Assembly: GCA_030248825.1 (NCBI GenBank)
Contig: JARCMB010000167.1
Span: forward strand, 1 to 10,551
Origin: Pseudanabaenaceae cyanobacterium MP8IB2.15
GTDB taxonomy: Bacteria > Cyanobacteriota > Cyanobacteriia > Pseudanabaenales > Pseudanabaenaceae
Reading direction: 5' to 3'
Length of the DNA: 10,551 bases
Position 1 is the stretch's first letter, and the number at the start of each line of letters is the position of its first letter. The notes beneath the pieces are model-generated. The model searched no databases and had not been told where the DNA came from. It saw only the letters and a program-made list of their open reading frames with translations. Positions 1 through 6,255 of this stretch are shown piece by piece. A program made the position numbers and the translations under genes.

Positions 1-104
1 ATTCAGGTTTCTGGCATCAGTAATTCTTGAGCAAGAAAATTGCAGTAAAGCAGTTTAAATTGCGAAGAGCGTTAGAATGTGGTTTGCATCCTAAGTATTA
101 ATCT

Positions 105-767
105 ATGTCATCCGATCAACCTAGTTCCCCTGAATCTTCGACCAAGCCGCGTAGTTGGCTGCGAGTTCAGCTTGAAGAAAATCTCCAAACCGTGATTGTG
201 GCGATCCTGCTGGCTGTGGGAGTACGTTGGTTGGTGGCGGAACCGAGATATATCCCTTCTAGCTCGATGGAACCAACTTTGCAGATCGACGATCGACTGA
301 TTATCGAAAAGCTTTCCTATCGGGTGCGAAAGCCCGAACGCGGCGAGATCATTGTATTTAACCCACCGAATAATCCTGTTGTGCCTGACAGCAGCAAAGT
401 TTACATTAAGCGGGTGATCGGCTTACCTGGCGATCGAATCAGCATTCATGACGGCAAAGTATTTGTCAACCAAACAGCACTGATAGAACCATATATCAAA
501 GAAAAACCCGACTATACGCTTCCAGGCGACAACACGACCTGCTCTGGTTGCTTTACGCCTAGCCAAATTGTGGAAGTGGATGGCACTCCTAGTTTCACCG
601 TACCACCAGGGCGATATTGGGTGATGGGCGATAATCGAAATAATAGTCTTGACTCTCATGCTTGGGGATTTTTGCCCGAAGAAAATATTGTCGGCAGAGC
701 TTATTTCCGTTACTGGCCAATAGATCGAAGAGTTGGCGAGTTGACCACGCCTAAATTTGGTAAGTAA
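105..767 (+). CDS. lepB: Type I signal peptidase (leader peptidase)
   Basis: Membrane serine protease of family S26 that cleaves signal peptides from Sec- and Tat-exported precursors on the outer face of the plasma or thylakoid membrane. The 220-residue product has a cytoplasmic N-tail, one membrane segment at about 27-45, then the conserved boxes. Box B is PSSSMEPTL, with the catalytic Ser at 54. Box D is YIKRVIGLPGD, with the general-base Lys at 102. Box E is GDNRNNSLDSHAWG at 175-188. Length is normal for cyanobacterial LepB (about 190-220). Residues 136-165 form a longer loop than I expect and contain a CSGC pair (146-149). The ATG start gives a complete N-tail; no clear Shine-Dalgarno site precedes it. 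The gene converges on queG, with 2 bp between the stops. Cyanobacteria often carry two lepB copies, so this may be one of two. Confidence 0.96.
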   Translation: MSSDQPSSPESSTKPRSWLRVQLEENLQTVIVAILLAVGVRWLVAEPRYIPSSSMEPTLQIDDRLIIEKLSYRVRKPERGEIIVFNPPNNPVVPDSSKVYIKRVIGLPGDRISIHDGKVFVNQTALIEPYIKEKPDYTLPGDNTTCSGCFTPSQIVEVDGTPSFTVPPGRYWVMGDNRNNSLDSHAWGFLPEENIVGRAYFRYWPIDRRVGELTTPKFGK

Positions 768-769
768 CG

Positions 770-1744
770 TCAGTTCGGGTTAAGACCATTCAGACAGTCA
801 TGCTGATTAATGTTTGCTTGAGCATTACGATGGAATTGTTTGGGTTTAATCCGACGCAAAGCCGATCCAGTGAAAGTTTTATCCCATTCAGGCTCAGAGA
901 TATTAGCTAGCTCGTTTAGATCGGGGGCAATATTTTGAGGGTAGGGTTGGAAATCATCGATATCGGTTGGCTGAGCAAAGCGTTGATTCCAAGGACAGAC
1001 ATCCTGACAAATATCACAGCCTGCCACCCAATTATTCATGTTTTGGGCAATTTCGGGTGGGAGCTTCTCGGCTCTATTCTCGATCGTGTGATAAGCCAGA
1101 CAAAGATTGGCATCCACCATAAATGGCTGGGCGATCGCATTAGTCGGGCAAGCATCAATGCACCGCGTACAAGTCCCACAATACTCAGGATGTGGTGAGT
1201 CTGGTTCGAGTTCTAGATTTGTCAACACTTCGCCAAGAAACACCCATGAACCATAGTCGCGGGTAATCAGATTGCTATGCTTACCGATCCAGCCAATCCC
1301 TGCCGTTTCTGCCCAAGCCTTCTCCGAAATCGGGCCAGTATCGACATAAAAGCGAGTTTGAATTGGGAAATCTGGTTGGGATTGTTCTTCTAGCCAACGA
1401 CTTAGAGCTTTTAACTTTTTGCCCAACACGCGGTGATAATCTCGTCCCCAGCCATAGCGGGAAATTTTGGCGCGATCGAGATCTTGGCTGTGTGGCTGTG
1501 GCGTGTAGTAGTTCAATGCCACGCAAATCAATGACTTTACTCCAGGCATCACCTCTGAAATATTCTGCCGTTTTGGATTCTCCATCCATGCCAGATCGGC
1601 GTGATATCCCAACTCTAACCAAGCTTGCAGTCTTTTTGTTGCCAAGCTTGTAGTTGAATCGATCGACTCCAATGCCACGATGCCAACCCGACTAAATCCT
1701 AATTCCAGTGATTTTTGTTTGACATCATTCGATCGAATATTCAC
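770..1744 (-). CDS. queG: Epoxyqueuosine reductase
   Basis: Cobalamin-dependent iron-sulfur enzyme of the cytosol that reduces epoxyqueuosine to queuosine in the wobble base of GUN-anticodon tRNAs, the last step of the queuosine pathway. The 324 residues include the N-terminal QueG domain with RFYVDTGPISEKAWAE (131-146), where Asp135 is the likely catalytic acid. A double [4Fe-4S] ferredoxin-like region follows: YCGTCTRCIDACP supplies Cys189, 192, 195 and 199, LCLAYHTIE supplies Cys215, and CDICQDVCPWN supplies Cys243, 246 and 250. All eight cluster cysteines are present. The length fits forms lacking the C-terminal HEAT-like extension of the longer Bacillus type. The start is GTG at 1744 with no Shine-Dalgarno site. 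It is transcribed away from rpmH and ends 2 bp from the lepB stop, so the two 3' ends probably form antisense transcripts. Confidence 0.95.
   Translation of the reverse strand: MNIRSNDVKQKSLELGFSRVGIVALESIDSTTSLATKRLQAWLELGYHADLAWMENPKRQNISEVMPGVKSLICVALNYYTPQPHSQDLDRAKISRYGWGRDYHRVLGKKLKALSRWLEEQSQPDFPIQTRFYVDTGPISEKAWAETAGIGWIGKHSNLITRDYGSWVFLGEVLTNLELEPDSPHPEYCGTCTRCIDACPTNAIAQPFMVDANLCLAYHTIENRAEKLPPEIAQNMNNWVAGCDICQDVCPWNQRFAQPTDIDDFQPYPQNIAPDLNELANISEPEWDKTFTGSALRRIKPKQFHRNAQANINQHDCLNGLNPN
1131..1138. repeat. HIP1 octamers (GCGATCGC)
   Basis: Perfect GCGATCGC palindrome, the highly iterated palindrome typical of many cyanobacterial genomes. Other perfect copies are at 5761-5768 (between the xisH-like and DUF2283 genes), 7983-7990, 8620-8627 and 10339-10346. 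The accessory region carries copies like the core region, so it has probably resided in HIP1-rich genomes for some time. Confidence 0.9.
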
Positions 1745-1885
1745 TTATTGCTGAGGAGATAGATTAATATTTGACCCTGATTTTATCGCAACCTTCGTTC
1801 CTCGATCTGAAACTGCCACACATAATGTTAGAATCTGAAGTCCTGACAAAAATTAGTCTCTCAGTAACACCCATTTTGTAGCTTT
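1745..1885. promoter_or_regulatory. Divergent queG / rpmH control region
   Basis: This 141-bp AT-rich spacer lies between the divergent starts of queG (-) and rpmH (+) and must hold the promoters of both. For rpmH a TAGAAT hexamer at 1829-1834 resembles a -10 box, about 50 bp before the ATG, but no convincing -35 box sits 17 bp upstream of it. A TTGACC at 1771-1776 has no matching -10. I see no operator or riboswitch. The role follows from gene layout; the exact promoter positions are guesses. Confidence 0.4.
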
Positions 1886-2026
1886 ATGACCAAACGCACT
1901 CTCGGCGGAACTTCTCGCAAAAAAAGACGCACCTCTGGCTTTCGTAAGCGGATGCAGTCACCCACAGGACGACGTGTGATCAAAGCTCGTCGCAGTAAAG
2001 GCAGATTACGCCTAACGACTGTTTAA
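1886..2026 (+). CDS. rpmH: 50S ribosomal protein L34
   Basis: A 46-residue, strongly basic protein of the large ribosomal subunit. It begins MTKRTLGGTSRKKRRTSGFR and continues with the family hallmark FRKRMQSPTGRRVIKARR (19-36), then ends KGRLRLTTV. Full length matches cyanobacterial L34 (about 45 residues). The ATG at 1886 is the only sensible start; no strong Shine-Dalgarno site is visible. It is the first gene of the + strand block, 64 bp before rnpA, an arrangement conserved in most bacteria that probably gives a shared transcript. In many bacteria this pair lies near dnaA or the origin, but no dnaA or DnaA boxes were noticed here. Confidence 0.97.
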   Translation: MTKRTLGGTSRKKRRTSGFRKRMQSPTGRRVIKARRSKGRLRLTTV

Positions 2027-2090
2027 TCAGGGTGTGATTTAGTTTAGTCTTAGTCCAAGATTTTAATGTTATCTATAGCTTGAGTCTAGC

Positions 2091-2495
2091 GTGCTGCCTG
2101 CTCTCAACCGTTTAAAGCGAAGACAAGACTTTGCCAAAGTCTATGCTGGGGGCGACCGCCACACTGGTAAATACCTACGTATCCGCGTCTACAAGGTGGA
2201 TAAAAACGTAGGCGATATTAACTTAGCTGGGTTAGTCGGCGAGTCAGCTAGTAAAATCGGCATAGTAATTAGCAAAAAAGTTAGCAAAAAAGCTACTGTT
2301 CGTAACCGAATCAAGCGACAATTGCGAGCCATTTTTCGGCAATTTCTGTCAAAATTGAAACAAGGCTTGCAAATCGTCGTAGTTGTAAAAGCGGAAACTT
2401 CTCAGGCTTTATTACTCAAAAATCTAAACTATAAAGAGCTTGAACAGGATTTGACCAAACTACTGACAGCAGCACAGGTATTTCATGGTGATTAA
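2091..2495 (+). CDS. rnpA: Ribonuclease P protein component
   Basis: Protein subunit of RNase P that helps the catalytic RNA bind pre-tRNA and remove the 5' leader. The 134 residues show the usual order: N-terminal LPALNRLKRRQDFAKVYAGG, a central beta strand GIVISKKVSKKATVRNR, then IKRQLRAIFR. The RNR signature (71-73) and surrounding basic helix are intact. Residues about 38-54 (VDKNVGDINLAGLVGES) form a looser, less conserved loop. The start is GTG at 2091: an in-frame stop lies at 2076 and no other start codon falls between. The next gene begins 2 bp after the stop, which points to co-transcription and translational coupling. Confidence 0.95.
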   Translation: MLPALNRLKRRQDFAKVYAGGDRHTGKYLRIRVYKVDKNVGDINLAGLVGESASKIGIVISKKVSKKATVRNRIKRQLRAIFRQFLSKLKQGLQIVVVVKAETSQALLLKNLNYKELEQDLTKLLTAAQVFHGD

Positions 2496-2497
2496 TT

Positions 2498-2896
2498 ATG
2501 GCAATTGAAGAAGAAGTCTTTTACGAAGGCGGTCCTCATGTTGGTGACCTAATCATCGCTTTGTGCTTGAGCGTATTTGTGATCACCCTGCCAATTACAA
2601 TTCCTTCGATCGTCAGAGCAATCTGGGTGCGCTACCGCATTACCAGTCGTAGAGTGACAATTACAGGTGGTTGGTTTGGTCGCGATCGAATCGATATCGT
2701 TTATGCTGAAATTGTTAAAGTAGTAACAATACCTAGAGGTTTAGGCAGTTGGGGTGATATGGTATTTACGCTCAAAGACGGCGCACGTCTAGAAATGCGG
2801 TGCGTGCCTAATTACCGTGATGTCTATGACTTTATCGAGGCAAAGCTTTCGTTGAGAGCGCAAGAAGTCAGTGGCGACTTGGGCAGTCAAGCTTAA
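2498..2896 (+). CDS. Small membrane PH-domain protein (DUF304/bPH type)
   Basis: A 132-residue protein with a short acidic N-tail (MAIEEEVFYEGGP), a hydrophobic stretch at about 16-45 that crosses or hairpins in the membrane, then a bacterial pleckstrin-homology-like beta domain. The domain is seen in YRITSRRVTITGGWFGRDR (46-64), IVYAEIVKVVTIPRGLGSWG (67-86) and MVFTLKDGARLEMRCVPN (88-105). The pattern of a strand following 'TSRRV' and a 'GG.FGR' turn is typical of the bPH/YdbS-like group. The biochemical function is unknown. It sits 2 bp after rnpA and 79 bp before yidC, the same place as in other cyanobacteria, so a role connected with YidC-dependent membrane insertion is plausible but is inference from position. 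Confidence 0.85.
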   Translation: MAIEEEVFYEGGPHVGDLIIALCLSVFVITLPITIPSIVRAIWVRYRITSRRVTITGGWFGRDRIDIVYAEIVKVVTIPRGLGSWGDMVFTLKDGARLEMRCVPNYRDVYDFIEAKLSLRAQEVSGDLGSQA

Positions 2897-2975
2897 AGCG
2901 GCTAATCGACAAACTTTCTCTAGTCAATACTTTGGCTCTACAATTAACGACATACAACTACATTAGGGTTATTCG

Positions 2976-4232
2976 ATGGATTTTGGTATAGGTTTCTTAT
3001 CAAATAACGTCATGGTGCCGATCCTAGACTTTTTCTACGGCATTGTGCCGAGCTATGGATTGGCGATCGTGGCGCTTACCTTGGTAGTACGCCTGGGATT
3101 ATTTCCTGTAAGTGCAAATCAGATTCGCAGTATGCGACGGATGAAGATCGCCAATCCGATCATGCAGCAGAGGATCAAAGAAGTACAGGCGAAATATAAA
3201 GATGATCCCGCCAAACAGCAAGAAGAATCAGCCAAGGTCAACGCCGCCAACTTCAAAGAATTTGGCAACCCTCTTTCTGGATGTTTACCCGCACTGTTGC
3301 AACTTCCGATTCTGTTTGCCCTATTTGCAACTTTACGGGGATCGCCTTTCTCTGACATTAACTACGCGATTAACTTTCAGGTTTTAGCTGCCGATCAACA
3401 AGCTCAGGTTCAGCCTCAAGCTTTTGTCACGCCGCCTCAAAATATCTATTTTGCCGATCGAGTGCATTTTCCCGTCCAAGCCGTTATTCCTAGTGGCACT
3501 AATCTAGTTGTTGGTGAAAAGGTTAAAATCGACCTGCAAACAGTTCAAGGTGAAGAATTTACCGCACTCAATGGCAAGTTTGAAGGAGTCGATCTCACAC
3601 CCAAGTGGTCAGTAACTAAGGGTGCAGGACAGATCGAAGTAGCTACCGACGGCACGGTCACTGCGCTTCAGCCAGGCGATGTCACAATACAAGCATCAGT
3701 TCCAGGACTAGCCACAAATAAAGGATTCCTATTTATTAAAGCTTTGGGTAAAGTCGGTGCAACTAACGTCGATGGCAGCATCAACTGGGATATCTTGATC
3801 ATGATTATCGGGTTCGGCTTGAGCTTGTATGTAAATCAGGCTATTTCTGGTGGTCAGAGTAGTCCTAATCAAGAAAATTCACAGCAAGATACGATGAACA
3901 AGGTAACGCCGATTATCTTTTCTGGCATGTTCTTGTTTTTCCCTCTGCCTGCGGGAGTGCTGATGTATATGTTGATTGCCAACGTATTTCAAACCGCCCA
4001 GTCATTCCTCGTGTCCCGCGAACCGTTACCAGAAAACCTGCAAAAGCTGGCTGATGAGATGGAAAAGAATGCACCTAAACCAGAATTGGCAACTGAAACT
4101 GGAGCTTCTAAACCAGCGAAATCCGAAAAGAAAGCTGAACCGATGAAAAGGGCAGAACCACCCAGTGATGATGCCAGAACCAACTTACCATTTGAGCCAG
4201 GTAAGAATACTGGCAAGAAGAAAAAGAGTTAG
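2976..4232 (+). CDS. yidC: Membrane protein insertase YidC/Oxa1/Alb3
   Basis: Inserts membrane proteins into the plasma and thylakoid membranes, alone or with SecYEG; the plastid homologue is Alb3. The 418 residues lack the large periplasmic P1 domain of E. coli YidC, as usual in cyanobacteria. First membrane segment about 20-45 with the groove arginine Arg40 (VVRLGLFP); cytoplasmic basic hairpin 50-95; second segment about 103-121 (LPALLQLPILFALFATL). Residues about 125-258 are an inserted extracytoplasmic domain whose part TDGTVTALQPGDVTIQASV (224-242) resembles a bacterial Ig-like (BIG2) repeat. Further segments lie at about 271-290 and 311-343. The tail (350-418) is charged and ends GKKKKS, the basic tail type used to contact ribosomes. 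The KH/R3H gene starts 2 bp after the stop. Confidence 0.95.
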   Translation: MDFGIGFLSNNVMVPILDFFYGIVPSYGLAIVALTLVVRLGLFPVSANQIRSMRRMKIANPIMQQRIKEVQAKYKDDPAKQQEESAKVNAANFKEFGNPLSGCLPALLQLPILFALFATLRGSPFSDINYAINFQVLAADQQAQVQPQAFVTPPQNIYFADRVHFPVQAVIPSGTNLVVGEKVKIDLQTVQGEEFTALNGKFEGVDLTPKWSVTKGAGQIEVATDGTVTALQPGDVTIQASVPGLATNKGFLFIKALGKVGATNVDGSINWDILIMIIGFGLSLYVNQAISGGQSSPNQENSQQDTMNKVTPIIFSGMFLFFPLPAGVLMYMLIANVFQTAQSFLVSREPLPENLQKLADEMEKNAPKPELATETGASKPAKSEKKAEPMKRAEPPSDDARTNLPFEPGKNTGKKKKS

Positions 4233-4234
4233 AT

Positions 4235-4810
4235 ATGCAGCAGATTGACCATGAATCGATCGACGTGACAGCTACCAAGTGGCTCATCCATCTCCTTGAA
4301 CTGATGGGTTATGTTACTTCTGTGACCGCAGAATTTGTGACGGAGCTAAATACCAGCAATCCAGCCGAATCGGGAATTAATTGCTGGCTGACGATCGACT
4401 CCACTGGTCTGCTCTCAACTCAAATCGAGGCATTAATTGGTGAAAATGGCGTAAATCTGGATGCAATCCAGCAACTTGCCAACATTGCGCTCAATGCTCA
4501 TTTACCCATTGCCGATACCCATTGTTTCTTTACGGTTGAGCTAGACGGCTATCGCGCTAAACGTCAGGCAGAGTTGCGTCAGATTGCCGAAAATGCGGCG
4601 AATCAGGTGCGACTAACCCAAAGCCAGTTTGAGATCGAAGCATTGACTGCGGCTGAACGTCGGCTTGTGCATATGTTCTTAAAAGAGCATCCTGACCTAG
4701 AGACCTTTAGCCAAGGTAAAGAGCCAAATCGCCATCTGATCGTGAGATTGGTCTCTGAATTGGATAATGAGGAATTGGGAGATCGGCAATCAGCCATAGT
4801 CGGTGAATAA
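4235..4810 (+). CDS. jag: KH/R3H RNA-binding protein (Jag/KhpB-like)
   Basis: Single-stranded nucleic-acid binding protein of the Jag/KhpB/EloR group, whose Gram-positive members affect cell elongation and sRNA or mRNA stability. The 191 residues show a KH domain with LIGENGVNLDAIQQLANIAL at 67-86 and an R3H domain at about 137-172: ERRLVHMFLKEHPDLETFSQ followed by GKEPNRHLIVRL. The R3H Arg and His (R142/R143, H146) are present. The KH GxxG loop reads GENG where the common form is GKRG, so one basic contact is lost. The Jag_N domain of firmicute proteins is absent, as usual in cyanobacteria. It follows yidC by 2 bp, the conserved yidC-jag pairing. The acidic end (ELDNEELGD) is variable. Its cyanobacterial role has not been inferred beyond RNA binding. 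Confidence 0.9.
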   Translation: MQQIDHESIDVTATKWLIHLLELMGYVTSVTAEFVTELNTSNPAESGINCWLTIDSTGLLSTQIEALIGENGVNLDAIQQLANIALNAHLPIADTHCFFTVELDGYRAKRQAELRQIAENAANQVRLTQSQFEIEALTAAERRLVHMFLKEHPDLETFSQGKEPNRHLIVRLVSELDNEELGDRQSAIVGE

Positions 4811-4830
4811 TTAATTTATCTATAGGGTAG

Positions 4831-5339
4831 ATGGACAAGCTTACATTCCGCAAATAGCCAAAGCGGTTGATTCGACTGAGAGAATCGAGTTCAAGGAATT
4901 TATCGATGGACTAGAAACACTTACCCCAGTCGAGGGCGTATTGCAGGTTCGGCATCAAGGTTCGTTTCTAGAAGTGAAAGCCAAAGCCGCAACAATCGTG
5001 ACATTGACCTGCGATCGAACCTTAGTAAAGTTTAATCATCGTCTGTCGATCGACACGTCAGAGTCAATTTGGCTAGCAGAGCCAACTCCAGCCGTTAAAT
5101 CCATCAAGGAAATCGAAGTTGGTTTCGATCAGCTAGTAGAGACGCTTTCGCCCAAGGGGCATTTCGATCCAGCCGCTTGGCTCTATGAGCAATTGTGTTT
5201 AGCTCTGCCACATCGCAAGATTGCGCCCGATGCCCCTGAATTATCTGAGGTTTTAGGAGTTGAACAAGCCGAATCTCAACCTGATACTCGCTGGGCAGCG
5301 TTAAAAAATTTGCTGGTGATCCCCGATCCTCACGAGTGA
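4831..5339 (+). CDS. DUF177 (YceD) family protein, apparent frameshift at start
   Basis: YceD/DUF177 proteins are linked to 23S rRNA or ribosome biogenesis; plant homologues act in plastid rRNA processing. The frame ending at 5339 stays open back to a stop at 4812 and encodes a conserved N-terminus (AYIPQIAKAVDSTERIEFKE, then FIDGLETLTPVEG). No ATG, GTG or TTG lies in it before TTG 4941, which would remove about 37 conserved residues. An ATG at 4831 lies one frame off: ATGGACAAGCTTAC would read MDKAYIPQ if one A were added at about 4837. Restored length is 169 residues. Later landmarks are LTCDRTLVKFNHRLS (Cys61), WLYEQLCLALP (Cys123) and DTRWAALKNLL near the end. Relatives often have CxxC at the first site and more cysteines after the second; here CDRT has lost its partner. 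Family assignment is firm; whether the gene is intact is uncertain. Confidence 0.8.
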
Positions 5340-5378
5340 CATCTTCTCAGATATCGATCTCTATTCGGTCTATATTAT

Positions 5379-5729
5379 CTAGCTCAAGGCAAATTCTGTA
5401 TACTTTCTAGCATAGGGAGCATGGTAAGTATTATCGGGAATAGCTAAAAATAATTTTCGTTCTGGATGCGATACTTTTAATGCTACTCGATAATTAAGAA
5501 ATTGTCCGATCGCTAGATGGAAGTCTGTGAGGGATGAGTTTCCCACAAAGCTCTTGATTTCTACAGCAATTTTCTCGTTGTTGCGTTCGGCAGCAATTAA
5601 TCTTTCTGCACCAAGATCGATAAAAACATCGACACCTCCTACTTTGAAGTGAAATGGATCGTCAGTAATTTGCCAGCCATCTTTAATGAGGGCATTTTTA
5701 ACTACATCATGAAATAAATCTCTTGCCAT
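5379..5729 (-). CDS. xisH: XisH-like protein, C-terminally truncated
   Basis: Similar to XisH, first named in Anabaena as a factor needed with XisI for excision of the fdxN element; the pair is widespread in cyanobacteria and its general role is unknown. The 116 residues begin MARDLFHDVVKNALIKDGWQ, then GVDVFIDLGAERLIAAER (32-49), IAVEIKSFVG (54-63) and GQFLNYRVAL (75-84). Asp38, Glu57 and Lys59 fit a PD-(D/E)XK nuclease-like core. Full-length XisH proteins are about 135-140 residues; this one stops after KYTEFALS, losing the final beta strands. No xisI follows: the convergent DUF177 gene ends 39 bp away. The ATG at 5729 matches the normal N-terminus. It lies 67 bp downstream of the second DUF2283 gene on the same strand and may share its transcript. 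Likely a remnant, though the putative nuclease residues survive. Confidence 0.8.
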   Translation of the reverse strand: MARDLFHDVVKNALIKDGWQITDDPFHFKVGGVDVFIDLGAERLIAAERNNEKIAVEIKSFVGNSSLTDFHLAIGQFLNYRVALKVSHPERKLFLAIPDNTYHAPYARKYTEFALS

Positions 5730-5796
5730 TTTTTGATTTTAGCTTTTATCTTGATTTTACGCGATCGCATTTTCACCCATTTGCATACTCACTCTG

Positions 5797-6018
5797 TCAA
5801 ACTTTTACTTTTTCTTTAACAGATTGGCTAATCATGTATTCGATCGGCTGTGGGTTGTCGATGCGTTTAGAGGCTTGCAAAATCTCGATCCTGACTACAT
5901 TACCGCCTGAGTCAAAGTCGAGGATGAGACCTGTAGTTTCTTCGTCGCTTTCTTCGATTTCAGTATCTTTGAGTGTAATCAAAAGAACGTCAACTTCGGG
6001 ATCGTATTTAACTTTCAT
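5797..6018 (-). CDS. DUF2283 family small protein B
   Basis: A complete 73-residue acidic protein of the DUF2283 family. The N-terminus MKVKYDPEVDVLLITLKD and the middle GLILDFDSGGNVVRIEILQA (30-49) are the two conserved blocks. DUF2283 genes often sit next to DUF4258 or other small genes in arrangements resembling toxin-antitoxin pairs, but the family has no assigned function. Its ATG overlaps the stop of the preceding DUF2283 gene by ATGA (6015-6018), so translation is probably coupled. The two neighbours are diverged paralogues. No DUF4258-like partner is visible in the window. Confidence 0.85.
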   Translation of the reverse strand: MKVKYDPEVDVLLITLKDTEIEESDEETTGLILDFDSGGNVVRIEILQASKRIDNPQPIEYMISQSVKEKVKV

Positions 6019-6241
6019 GAAACGCCTGCCATTTTTCCCATCTCAATACTTACGCTGTCAAATCGCTCATCGCTAGGATGATATGACAAAATTTCCATGC
6101 CAATTGGTTCATCGTTATCGGCATCTTTGATTAAAATTATGCCGTTACCTAGTTCGGTGCAGATTTGATTTTTGCGTGGAGCTTGCCAGAATACTGTGAG
6201 CAGTTCCATCTCTGGTTCGTAGTAGATTTTACTTGTGCCAT
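6015..6241 (-). CDS. DUF2283 family small protein A, apparent frameshift near start
   Basis: The long frame encodes KIYYEPEMELLTVFWQ, LGNGIILIKDADNDEPIGME and a tail ending VEMGKMAGVS-like (SIEMGKMAGVS), clearly DUF2283 and related to its neighbour. It has no normal start before an internal ATG at 6209, which would cut into the first conserved block. The well-placed start is ATG 6241, with an AGGAG 7 nt upstream, but it reads MAQVKSTTNQ and soon stops. One extra A in the AAAA run at 6227-6230 gives MAQVKIYYEPE, a 75-residue family-like protein. It starts 14 bp after the methyltransferase stop, so it belongs to the same transcript. Either it is a recent one-base pseudogene, or the sequence has a homopolymer error, or a 64-residue form is made from 6209. 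Confidence 0.7.
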
Positions 6242-6248
6242 AGTAGTT

Positions 6249-6253
6249 CTCCT
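6249..6253 (-). promoter_or_regulatory. Shine-Dalgarno site of DUF2283 protein A
   Basis: Read on the - strand this is AGGAG, within AAAAGGAGAACTACT, with 7 nt to the ATG at 6241. It is one of the few strong ribosome binding sites in the window and is the main argument that 6241 is the true start of the frameshifted gene. Confidence 0.65.
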
Positions 6254-6255
6254 TT

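Noticed and set aside
1..104. A gene fragment or RNA before lepB
   Set aside because: No frame with recognisable content and no clear structured RNA; it is best taken as the lepB upstream region.
935..1653. Frames on the + strand (935-1198, 1363-1653) and a second - frame (1281-1622) across queG
   Set aside because: They are shadows of queG, whose frame carries all the iron-sulfur and catalytic motifs.
3119..3387. Alternative frames inside yidC
   Set aside because: The yidC frame is continuous and explains the conservation; the others have no recognisable domain.
3348..3750. YidC insert as a chimeric or misassembled segment
   Set aside because: The frame is continuous, base composition is like the flanks, and similar inserts are recalled from other cyanobacterial YidC proteins.
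4941..5339. TTG 4941 as the start of a complete 132-residue protein
   Set aside because: The frame upstream of it encodes conserved DUF177 sequence back to about 4839, so this start would delete a conserved block.
5723..6076. A + strand 117-residue frame opposite the DUF2283 genes
   Set aside because: It overlaps recognised DUF2283 genes and its product has no family-like features.
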